Positions 8,332 through 15,321 of a stretch of DNA of 64,000 nucleotides are shown here, one piece after another; the first letter of the stretch is position 1, and every line of letters starts with the position of its first letter. The DNA lies in assembly GCF_029233945.1 (NCBI RefSeq), contig NZ_JARGOQ010000013.1, positions 1 through 64,000 of the forward strand, in the 5' to 3' direction. The position numbers and the translations under genes are program-made. The stretch comes from Sneathiella sp. GTDB taxonomy: Bacteria; Pseudomonadota; Alphaproteobacteria; Sneathiellales; Sneathiellaceae. The notes under the pieces are model-generated. The model saw only the letters and a program-made list of their open reading frames with translations, searched no databases and was not told where the DNA came from.

Positions 8332-9477
8332 ATGTTATTAAAAGGCAATCGATTCTTCTCAACGGGCGACCTGGTAGCTTTTGCCATCCTCGCCGTCCTG
8401 ATTTTCGTTATCCTCCCGGTCGGGCTAGATACCTTTCGCCTCAATCTTTTCGGCAAGTATCTGACTTATGCATTTGTCGCGATTGGTCTGGTTCTTTGCT
8501 GGGGTGCGGGCGGTATCCTGAGCCTTGGGCAGGGGGTGTTCTTCGGTCTCGGCGGCTATTGCATGGCGATGTTCCTGAAGCTGGAAGCTTCCAGCCCAGA
8601 AGCTACCAAGATCCAGTCCACGCCGGGCATTCCGGACTTCATGGACTGGAACCAGATCACTCAAATTCCGCTTTGGTGGGAGCCGTTCCATAGCCTTACC
8701 TTCAGTTTGTTTGCTGTCATCCTTATCCCGGTTGCGTTCGCCTTTATCATCGGTGTTGCCATGTTCCGGCGTCGGGTGGGTGGTGTGTACTTTGCCATTA
8801 TCACACAGGCCATTGCCGCGATCCTGACGATCCTGATTATCGGTCAGCAGGGTTATACCGGCGGGGTCAATGGTATCACCGATCTTCGCACCCTTAAGGG
8901 ATGGGATATTCGTACCGATGACGCCAAAGTCTTGCTCTATTTCGTGAATGGCGGTCTACTGTTTGTCTGCCTTTTCATCGCGCAGCTGATCCGAAAATCG
9001 AAGCTTGGCCGTATCCTGATCGCCATGCGGGATCAGGAAGATCGGGTGCGTTTCTCGGGCTATGACGTCGCCAATTTCAAGATTTTTGTTTTCTGCGCCG
9101 GGGCAGCCTTTGCCGCCGTTGGCGGCGCCATGTTCACCTTGCAGGTCGGTTTTATGTCGCCGAGCTTTGTCGGTATCGTTCCCTCCATCGAAATGGTGAT
9201 TTTCTGCGCTGTTGGTGGCCGGCTTTCGATTATTGGCGCGGTTTACGGTGCGCTTCTCGTCAATCTCGCGAAGACAACCTTCTCGGAACTCTTCCCCGAG
9301 CTCTGGCTGCTTGGCCTCGGCGCGGTCTTTATCGCCGTCGTCCTTGCTTTCCCGAACGGTCTTGCCGGCCTTTACAAAGACCATGTAGAGCCCCGGCTGC
9401 TCGTCATATTCAAGCGAAAAGCCGGAGATGACAGCAGTACAGAAGACTTCGATGCCATTAAAACCGCAGCCGAATAG
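8332..9477 (+). CDS. urtC: Urea/amide ABC transporter permease UrtC
   Basis: 381 residues, 10 nt after urtB. It is a LivM-type permease: CWGAGGILSLGQGVFFGLGGYCMAMFL, the substrate-pathway stretch FAIITQAIAAILTILIIGQQGYTGGVNGITDL, and coupling loop AMRDQEDRVRFSGYDV. The 40-residue hydrophilic loop after the third helix (LEASSPEATKIQSTPG) is typical of UrtC. The C-terminus is a short charged cytoplasmic tail. It pairs with UrtB in the inner membrane. Confidence 0.94.
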   Translation: MLLKGNRFFSTGDLVAFAILAVLIFVILPVGLDTFRLNLFGKYLTYAFVAIGLVLCWGAGGILSLGQGVFFGLGGYCMAMFLKLEASSPEATKIQSTPGIPDFMDWNQITQIPLWWEPFHSLTFSLFAVILIPVAFAFIIGVAMFRRRVGGVYFAIITQAIAAILTILIIGQQGYTGGVNGITDLRTLKGWDIRTDDAKVLLYFVNGGLLFVCLFIAQLIRKSKLGRILIAMRDQEDRVRFSGYDVANFKIFVFCAGAAFAAVGGAMFTLQVGFMSPSFVGIVPSIEMVIFCAVGGRLSIIGAVYGALLVNLAKTTFSELFPELWLLGLGAVFIAVVLAFPNGLAGLYKDHVEPRLLVIFKRKAGDDSSTEDFDAIKTAAE

Positions 9478-9488
9478 GAGGAAAGACA

Positions 9489-10235
9489 ATGAATGCACGA
9501 CCGGATTTTTTGCTATCGGTTGAAAATCTTACCGTTTCCTTCGATGGCTTCAAGGCAGTGGATGGTTTGAGTTTCTATGTGGAGCCGAATGAGTGCCGCG
9601 TGATTATCGGTCCGAACGGCGCCGGGAAGACAACAGTTCTCGATCTCATCTGCGGGCGCACCAAGGCTACCGACGGCAAGGTTGAGTTCAAGAACCAGGA
9701 ACTCCTTAAAATGCGGGAGGATCAGATTGTCCATGCAGGCGTCGGGCGGAAATTTCAGACGCCGACCGTGTATGAGGATCTAACCGTTTTCGAAAATCTG
9801 GAGATTTCTTACCCTAAGGGCCATGGCGTGTTCGGTGCGTTGATGTTTCGCCGCGATGATCCGGTTAAATCCCGCATCAACGAGATCGCGGGAGAAGTTT
9901 TCCTGGATGATCTTCTGGATGAAAAGGCAGCTTTCCTGAGCCATGGCCAGAAGCAGTGGCTGGAGATTGGGATGCTGTTGATCCAGGATCCGGAGCTGTT
10001 AATGCTCGATGAACCTGTAGCCGGCATGTCGGTCGCCGAGCGCATACAAACGGCCGAGTTGCTCAATCGCATCATAAAGGACCGGTCCGTGATCGTGATT
10101 GAGCATGACATGAAATTTGTCGAGGATATCGCGACCCGGGTCACCGTTTTGCATCAGGGCAAGGTCCTCTCGGAAGGGTCCATGGCTCATGTGCAGGCCG
10201 ACCCTAAAGTTATTGAAGTCTATCTTGGCCATTAA
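9489..10235 (+). CDS. urtD: Urea/amide ABC transporter ATPase UrtD
   Basis: 248 residues with AGGAGGAAAGACA before the ATG. A LivG-type ABC ATPase: Walker A GPNGAGKTT (41-49), signature LSHGQ (150-154), Walker B LMLDEP (171-176) and the H-loop IEHDMKFVEDI. The GRKFQTPTVYEDLTVFENL segment and LSHGQKQWLEIGMLL are characteristic of UrtD. It powers import on the cytoplasmic face as one half of the UrtD-UrtE heterodimer. Its stop codon shares one base with the earliest possible start of urtE. Confidence 0.95.
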   Translation: MNARPDFLLSVENLTVSFDGFKAVDGLSFYVEPNECRVIIGPNGAGKTTVLDLICGRTKATDGKVEFKNQELLKMREDQIVHAGVGRKFQTPTVYEDLTVFENLEISYPKGHGVFGALMFRRDDPVKSRINEIAGEVFLDDLLDEKAAFLSHGQKQWLEIGMLLIQDPELLMLDEPVAGMSVAERIQTAELLNRIIKDRSVIVIEHDMKFVEDIATRVTVLHQGKVLSEGSMAHVQADPKVIEVYLGH

Positions 10236-10246
10236 TGGAGGAAATG

Positions 10247-10936
10247 ATGTTAGCAGTTGATAATCTTCGCTCCGCTTACGGCGAATCCGAAGTCCTTCAT
10301 GGTCTTGATTTTGAGGTCAAGCCTGGTGAAATCGTTGCGATCATGGGTCGCAATGGCATGGGCAAGACAACCTTGATGAAAACCCTCATGGGCATTGTGC
10401 CGACGAAGCAAGGACATGTCGAGATTGATGGAACATCGATTGAGAATTTAAAATCCTATGAAAGGGTTGGCAATGGTCTCGCCTATGTGCCGCAGGGGCG
10501 ACAGATATTCTCTTCCATGACGGTTGAGGAAAATGTCGAAACCGGCTTGATCATTACCGGGGAGAAAACGGTCAGCCCGGATATCTATGAGCTCTTCCCC
10601 GTTCTCGTCGAAATGAAATCACGCCGGGGCGGTAATCTTTCAGGCGGTCAGCAACAGCAGCTCGCCATCGCCCGCGCGCTCGCATCCAAACCGAAGGTCC
10701 TTCTTCTTGATGAACCGACCGAGGGGATACAGCCTTCCATCATCCGCGAGATGGCAAGGACGCTGCGCCGTATCCGCGATGAACGGGGGCTCTCCATTAT
10801 CGTTTCAGAACAGGTCTTGAGCTTCGCGCTGGATGTCGCAGACCGGGTGCTTGTCCTTGAAAATGGCGAATTTGTCCATGAAGCGCCGCGCGACGGCATC
10901 GACGAAGAAAAAGTTTCGAAATTCCTATCCGTCTAA
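10247..10936 (+). CDS. urtE: Urea/amide ABC transporter ATPase UrtE
   Basis: 229 residues from ATG 10247. The GGAGG at 10237-10241 sits 5 nt upstream of this codon, which yields the usual UrtE beginning (MLAVDNLRSAYG). ATG codons at 10235 and 10244 are alternatives. Walker A is GRNGMGKTT (34-42), signature LSGGQQQQLAIARAL and Walker B VLLLDEPTEGIQPSII; the EGIQPS phrase is typical of UrtE. It pairs with UrtD in the cytoplasmic ATPase heterodimer and completes a full five-gene transporter. Confidence 0.94.
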   Translation: MLAVDNLRSAYGESEVLHGLDFEVKPGEIVAIMGRNGMGKTTLMKTLMGIVPTKQGHVEIDGTSIENLKSYERVGNGLAYVPQGRQIFSSMTVEENVETGLIITGEKTVSPDIYELFPVLVEMKSRRGGNLSGGQQQQLAIARALASKPKVLLLDEPTEGIQPSIIREMARTLRRIRDERGLSIIVSEQVLSFALDVADRVLVLENGEFVHEAPRDGIDEEKVSKFLSV

Positions 10937-10964
10937 CAAATCAATGTGACCCAGAGGAGGCAAT

Positions 10965-12197
10965 ATGACTGATACCCTTATTGAAGTGAACCTTGGCGAA
11001 AGCCCGCTAACGAACGAGAAAATCCATAACCGCTGGCATCCCGATATTCCGATGGCCGTCTGGGTGAAGCCGGGTGATGATTTCAAGGTCGAAACCTACG
11101 ACTGGACGGGCGGGCAGATCAAGAATGACGATGATGCCGCCGACGTTCGCGATGTGGAACTGGCGCAGGTTCATTATCTCTCCGGTCCGATCGGCGTTGA
11201 AGGGGCGGAGCCGGGCGATCTGCTGGTGGTCGATATTCTTGATATCGGCACGATGGAAGACAGCCTTTGGGGGTTTAACGGCTTTTTCTCAAAACAGAAT
11301 GGCGGCGGCTTCCTGACCGAACATTTCCCCGAAGCCCAGAAATCGATCTGGGACTTCGAAGGCATGTTCACCAAGTCTCGTCATGTGCCGGGGGTGCGCT
11401 ATGCGGGCCTTATCCATCCTGGCTTGATCGGCTGTTTGCCGGATCAGAAGATGCTGGACATGTGGAATGAGCGAGAGAGTGGGCTTGTTGCGACCGACCC
11501 GGACCGAATCCCGGAACTCGCAACGCTTCCCGATGGTGGCCCGACCGCGCATATGGGAAAGATGACCGGTGAAGCGAGGGATAAGGCGGCGGCTGAGGCC
11601 GCTCGGACAGTGCCGCCGCGCGAACATGGTGGGAACTGCGATATCAAGGACCTATCCCGCGGTTCGAAAATTTATTTCCCGGTTTATGTCGATGGGGCGG
11701 GGCTCTCCATGGGGGATTTGCATTTCAGCCAGGGGGATGGTGAGATCACTTTCTGCGGCGCCATTGAAATGGCGGGCTGGCTGCATATCAAGGTGTCGCT
11801 TATCAAGGACGGCATGAGCAAATATGGCGTGAAGAACCCGATCTTCAAGCCATCGCCAATTACACCGAAATATGATGACTACCTGATTTTTGAAGGCATT
11901 TCCGTCGATGAGGCGGGTAAACAGCATTATCTCGATGTCCATATCGCCTATCGTCAGGCTTGTCTGAATGCGATCGAGTATCTGAAAAAGTTCGGTTACA
12001 CGGGCGCTCAGGCCTACGCGATCCTTGGCACCGCGCCAGTGCAGGGGCATATTTCCGGGGTTGTCGATATCCCGAATGCCTGCGCAACGCTCTGGCTGCC
12101 AACGGATATTTTCGAATGGGACATGATGCCAAACACGGACGGGCCTGTGAAATATCTTGATGGGTCCATCGATGTGCCGTTGGCGCCGGACCTCTAA
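10965..12197 (+). CDS. fmdA: Formamidase (FmdA/AmdA family)
   Basis: 410 residues, behind a GAGGAGG ribosome site 28 nt after urtE. It belongs to the acetamidase/formamidase family, which hydrolyses formamide to formate and ammonia in the cytoplasm. The N-terminus HNRWHPDIPMAVWVKPGDDFKVET, the segment PGVRYAGLIHPGLIGCLP and the C-terminal half VDIPNACATLWLPTDIF match FmdA from methylotrophs and other proteobacteria, and the length (about 405-410) is right. Placement in the transporter operon indicates that imported short amides are used as a nitrogen source. No urease genes are visible in this window. Confidence 0.95.
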   Translation: MTDTLIEVNLGESPLTNEKIHNRWHPDIPMAVWVKPGDDFKVETYDWTGGQIKNDDDAADVRDVELAQVHYLSGPIGVEGAEPGDLLVVDILDIGTMEDSLWGFNGFFSKQNGGGFLTEHFPEAQKSIWDFEGMFTKSRHVPGVRYAGLIHPGLIGCLPDQKMLDMWNERESGLVATDPDRIPELATLPDGGPTAHMGKMTGEARDKAAAEAARTVPPREHGGNCDIKDLSRGSKIYFPVYVDGAGLSMGDLHFSQGDGEITFCGAIEMAGWLHIKVSLIKDGMSKYGVKNPIFKPSPITPKYDDYLIFEGISVDEAGKQHYLDVHIAYRQACLNAIEYLKKFGYTGAQAYAILGTAPVQGHISGVVDIPNACATLWLPTDIFEWDMMPNTDGPVKYLDGSIDVPLAPDL

Positions 12198-12220
12198 TTA
12201 ATATCCCTCATTTCAGGACG

Positions 12221-12242
12221 CGGGCGGGAGTTTTCCCGCCCG
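12221..12242 (+). promoter_or_regulatory. GC-rich hairpin between fmdA and fmdB
   Basis: CGGGCGGGA (12221-12229), loop GTTT, then TCCCGCCCG (12234-12242): a perfect 9-bp stem. It is followed by ACTTTGG rather than a T-run, so it is a weak terminator at best. It may set the amount of fmdB transcript relative to fmdA. Confidence 0.6.
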
Positions 12243-12258
12243 ACTTTGGAGACAGCTT

Positions 12259-12588
12259 ATGCCCCTGTATCAATATTGCTGCGACGATTGCGGACCATTC
12301 GATGATATGGCCCGAGTAGCCGAATATGCAGATCCGAAAAACTGCCCGGCCTGCGGAATAGCCTCCCCCCGGATGATCGCCGCGCCAAGGCTTGCCATTC
12401 TGGATAGCAGCACACGCCACGCCCATCAAACAAACGAGAAAAGTGCTCATGAGCCGAAAAAATCTTCTCACGGGCCGGGCTGCGGTTGCTGCGGGGGTGG
12501 ATCAAAAAAAATCAACTCCAGTACGCTCCATCGGCCGGATGGCTCGAAAAGCTTTCCGACCAAGCGCCCCTGGATGATTTCACATTAG
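12259..12588 (+). CDS. fmdB: FmdB-family zinc-ribbon protein
   Basis: 109 residues, preceded by TTGGAGACAGCTT. The N-terminus MPLYQYCCDDCG followed by CPACG is the FmdB zinc ribbon (cysteines 7/8, 11, 29, 32). FmdB is named for a putative regulator of amide/urea uptake beside fmdA in Methylophilus; its biochemical role remains unclear. Here the tail is basic and His/Gly/Cys-rich (HGPGCGCCGGG), which could be a second metal site. The location directly after fmdA supports the assignment. Last gene of the unit that begins at urtA. Confidence 0.88.
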   Translation: MPLYQYCCDDCGPFDDMARVAEYADPKNCPACGIASPRMIAAPRLAILDSSTRHAHQTNEKSAHEPKKSSHGPGCGCCGGGSKKINSSTLHRPDGSKSFPTKRPWMISH

Positions 12589-12710
12589 ATAATGTCTCGC
12601 CAGAGACTGTTAAATCTACCCTTTAATCTGAGGCAAGCTGGAGATGCTCTGATCACGGCGGATATACCGTTTTCCAGCCTATCGGGAGGCGTCCTTAGAT
12701 GGCGGTGCCG

Positions 12711-12735
12711 AAATTATTCCCTTCGTAAATAATTT
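12711..12735. terminator. AT-rich inverted repeat in the convergent gap after fmdB
   Basis: AAATTATT (12711-12718) and AATAATTT (12728-12735) form an exact 8-bp AT-rich inverted repeat with a T-run on the plus side. It lies between the converging fmdB and ABC-ATPase genes. It may serve as a weak bidirectional terminator; the low GC makes this uncertain. Confidence 0.3.
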
Positions 12736-12755
12736 TTGCGATAAAGACTTCCTAT

Positions 12756-14255
12756 CTAATGGATTGCCGCGTGCAATATTTTCTCAGGTGAGGCTTCATC
12801 CCGGGAAAACTCGGCAACGATGGTGCCCCCCTTTGCCACCAGGATGCGGTCGGATACATCGAGAATTTCAGGCAGGTACGAAGAAATGACAACAACACCG
12901 GCGCCACTATTGGCTATGTTTCGGATTATATCGCGGATTTCGGCAATGGCTCCGACATCCACTCCCCGGGTAGGCTCATCAAAAATGACAAGGCTCGGCT
13001 CCTGGATGAGGGTTTTTGCAATTACGACTTTTTGTTGATTGCCGCCGGACAGCTTATGTACGGTTTGAAACTCGCCAATACCCCTGATTGATAATTTTTC
13101 CTGCAACTCAAGAACCTTGGGCCTCAACTTTTTCCGGTTAATCAGGAACTTGCCTTTCGCCCATTTTGCGATCCACCCCAGCGATACATTTTCAAAGACG
13201 CCCATGGTTTCGAAAAATCCGTCAACTTTCCGATCCTCCGTCACATAGGCAATACCGTCCTGAACGGCTTGCGCCGGAAGCCTGTAGCGGATTTCCTTGT
13301 CATTGAGATATATATGGCCGCCGCCGAAATTGCGTTTAATTTGTCCGATAATTACCTTTGCAATTTCGCTTCGCCCAGACCCGATCAATCCGGCAATACC
13401 TGTGATTTCCCCGGGAAAGACGGAGAATGACATATTATTGACCATATTGCCCATCCGCACATTTTCAACTTTCAGCATCGGTTTACGCGCCCGGGATGCC
13501 GGAGGTATTTTTGATTTTGCGGTTGTTTCGCTGGCAAGATCCTGTCCAACCATATGCCGGATCAGGCTGTTGCGATCAAAAGTACCGGCATCGCCAGACG
13601 TAATTTTCTTTCCGTTTCGTAAAACGGTGATGCGGTCGGCGTGGGTCAAGGCTTCCTCAAGCGCGTGGGAGATGAAAATCATCGCGACGCCTTTTTGGCG
13701 AAGGTCATTCATCAGGTAAAAAAGATGATCGGTTTCTTCCGGTGTCAGGGCGGCCGTCGGCTCATCGAGAATGATAATACGTGATTTATTATATACCGCA
13801 CGGGCGATCTCGACCATTTGCTTCTGCGCGGCACTTAAAGCGCCGGCCTTCATGGCCGGATCGATATTAAAGTTAAGCGATCGTAATAATTGGCGGCACT
13901 CATCGCTCAGCTTCCGGGCGGAATTGAAAAGCCGTTCGCGACCGAGCACCATATTCTGGGCGACAGAAAGTTGCGGCACCAGGCTCGTTTCCTGAAACAC
14001 CATGGATATGCCTTTATCAAAGGCATCACGAGGTGATTTCAGGGAAAATGGGGCGTCCTCAAAGGTGATGTCGCCGCCATCCAGAAGAACGACCCCGGCG
14101 ATAACCTTGCAAAGAGTGGATTTTCCGGCACCATTTTCACCGACCAACGCATGAATTTCCCCGGGGTTAAGTTCAAAATCAACCGCATCAATCGCCGGGA
14201 AGCCGCCATAGGTCTTGGTTGCGTTCTTTACTTTGAGGAAAGATGAAACTGTCAT
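12756..14255 (-). CDS. RbsA/MglA-type sugar ABC transporter ATPase (double ABC domain)
   Basis: 499 residues, the standard length for RbsA/XylG proteins with two ABC cassettes. The first cassette has Walker A GENGAGKST (39-47), signature LSAAQKQMVEIARA and Walker B IIILDEPTAAL. The second has the degenerate Walker A GLIGSGRSE usual for the family, with signature LSGGNQQKVVIAKTL and Walker B LVIFDEPTRGVD. It energises import through the two permeases of the same operon. Its start overlaps the upstream propeller gene by 4 nt (ATGA). It is the last gene of the operon. The substrate is not evident: the family handles sugars, polyols, autoinducer-2 and some nucleosides. Confidence 0.93.
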   Translation of the reverse strand: MTVSSFLKVKNATKTYGGFPAIDAVDFELNPGEIHALVGENGAGKSTLCKVIAGVVLLDGGDITFEDAPFSLKSPRDAFDKGISMVFQETSLVPQLSVAQNMVLGRERLFNSARKLSDECRQLLRSLNFNIDPAMKAGALSAAQKQMVEIARAVYNKSRIIILDEPTAALTPEETDHLFYLMNDLRQKGVAMIFISHALEEALTHADRITVLRNGKKITSGDAGTFDRNSLIRHMVGQDLASETTAKSKIPPASRARKPMLKVENVRMGNMVNNMSFSVFPGEITGIAGLIGSGRSEIAKVIIGQIKRNFGGGHIYLNDKEIRYRLPAQAVQDGIAYVTEDRKVDGFFETMGVFENVSLGWIAKWAKGKFLINRKKLRPKVLELQEKLSIRGIGEFQTVHKLSGGNQQKVVIAKTLIQEPSLVIFDEPTRGVDVGAIAEIRDIIRNIANSGAGVVVISSYLPEILDVSDRILVAKGGTIVAEFSRDEASPEKILHAAIH

Positions 14256-15319
14256 ATCAGTTGATCCATAGAAGTGACTTTTAATAGTTCATCACTCCCC
14301 TTGCTGACCGCTATCAAGTCACCCCGCCATTCCAATGCTGATGTAATGCCGTGACGCGTGCCATTTGCGCGCGATTGTGCGCTTGAGAGAGGTGTGAAAT
14401 TATTATCGAGGATGATTACCAGACCGTAGGAAAATGACGGAGCCCACGGCTTGATGTCACCAAACAGGCGAGCGGCGCCCATCTGGATCGGAACTTTGTA
14501 ATCGGTATTTGCGGCAAACCGGGGCCCAACCCAGTATTGAGGGTCAATCTCGGCGACCATTCGGTCGCGAAATTCCGTTTCGCTCAAGACAAATTCAATG
14601 AGCGGGTCACGCCGTGAAAACAGAGACAAAACATAGCCACCCCCAGACAATGGATTGATGCGCGCCGGATAACCGGGGGCATCTTGCAGAACAGCTTTGG
14701 ATGGCTTGTCTTTTGCCAGTTTTAAAATGCTGGCAGACCAGCTTTCGCAGACAAGTACTTCTTTCTCGCGCGTCTCGAGGACGCCATATGGAAATCGCAG
14801 CTTGTCAGCAATTACACTAACGTCACCTTCTTCAGTGAACTGGACCACCCGGCCATTTCCGGTTTTACTATAGAGATCCTGCATAAGGGATGTATGCCCA
14901 TCTCCTACGCCTGCATCGGCGATTAAAATGGCGCCGCTATGGGAAAAGCTGCATGCCTGAACATCTTGAGCCGATGTTTCCAATCCGTGCCAACCGGGAG
15001 AGGGAGCGCCTTCCTGAGTTATCATGCGCAAACCCGCGCCTTTAAGGCCAACAGCAATGACGCCATCCTGCCGACACGCCAATGCGCTGACGTCATGGTC
15101 AAACTCAGCTACTAAATCAAAGACGCCCTTTTCCCAGTCAGTGAGGCGCAGGATGGACTTGCCACTGCTGACAAGTAGCGAGCCATCCGGGGCAATACAT
15201 AAATCATTGGGATTTGCGACAGAAAATCCTGCGCCCTGTTCCAGCAAATCATTGGGGCACAACGGACCGTCCAGCAGGGAAATTCGCGCCGGTTTTTTCT
15301 TCTTCAATTTGAACATCAT
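14252..15319 (-). CDS. SMP-30/strictosidine-synthase-like beta-propeller protein
   Basis: 355 residues, 2 nt downstream of the permease-propeller fusion. Repeated blade-like segments (NPNDLCIAPDGSLLVSSG, then FPYGVLETREKEVLVCES and GYPARINPLSGGGYVLSL) match the six-bladed SMP-30/gluconolactonase/strictosidine synthase superfamily, whose members hydrolyse lactones or esters at a Ca2+ site. No signal peptide is visible (it starts MMFKLKKKKPARISLL), so it is probably cytoplasmic. It resembles the propeller half of the preceding fusion (shared YPARIN/YPDNIN and FPYGV/FPNGV phrases), suggesting duplication. Lactone hydrolysis of the transported compound is plausible but unproven. Confidence 0.82.
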   Translation of the reverse strand: MMFKLKKKKPARISLLDGPLCPNDLLEQGAGFSVANPNDLCIAPDGSLLVSSGKSILRLTDWEKGVFDLVAEFDHDVSALACRQDGVIAVGLKGAGLRMITQEGAPSPGWHGLETSAQDVQACSFSHSGAILIADAGVGDGHTSLMQDLYSKTGNGRVVQFTEEGDVSVIADKLRFPYGVLETREKEVLVCESWSASILKLAKDKPSKAVLQDAPGYPARINPLSGGGYVLSLFSRRDPLIEFVLSETEFRDRMVAEIDPQYWVGPRFAANTDYKVPIQMGAARLFGDIKPWAPSFSYGLVIILDNNFTPLSSAQSRANGTRHGITSALEWRGDLIAVSKGSDELLKVTSMDQLI

Positions 15320-15321
15320 GA

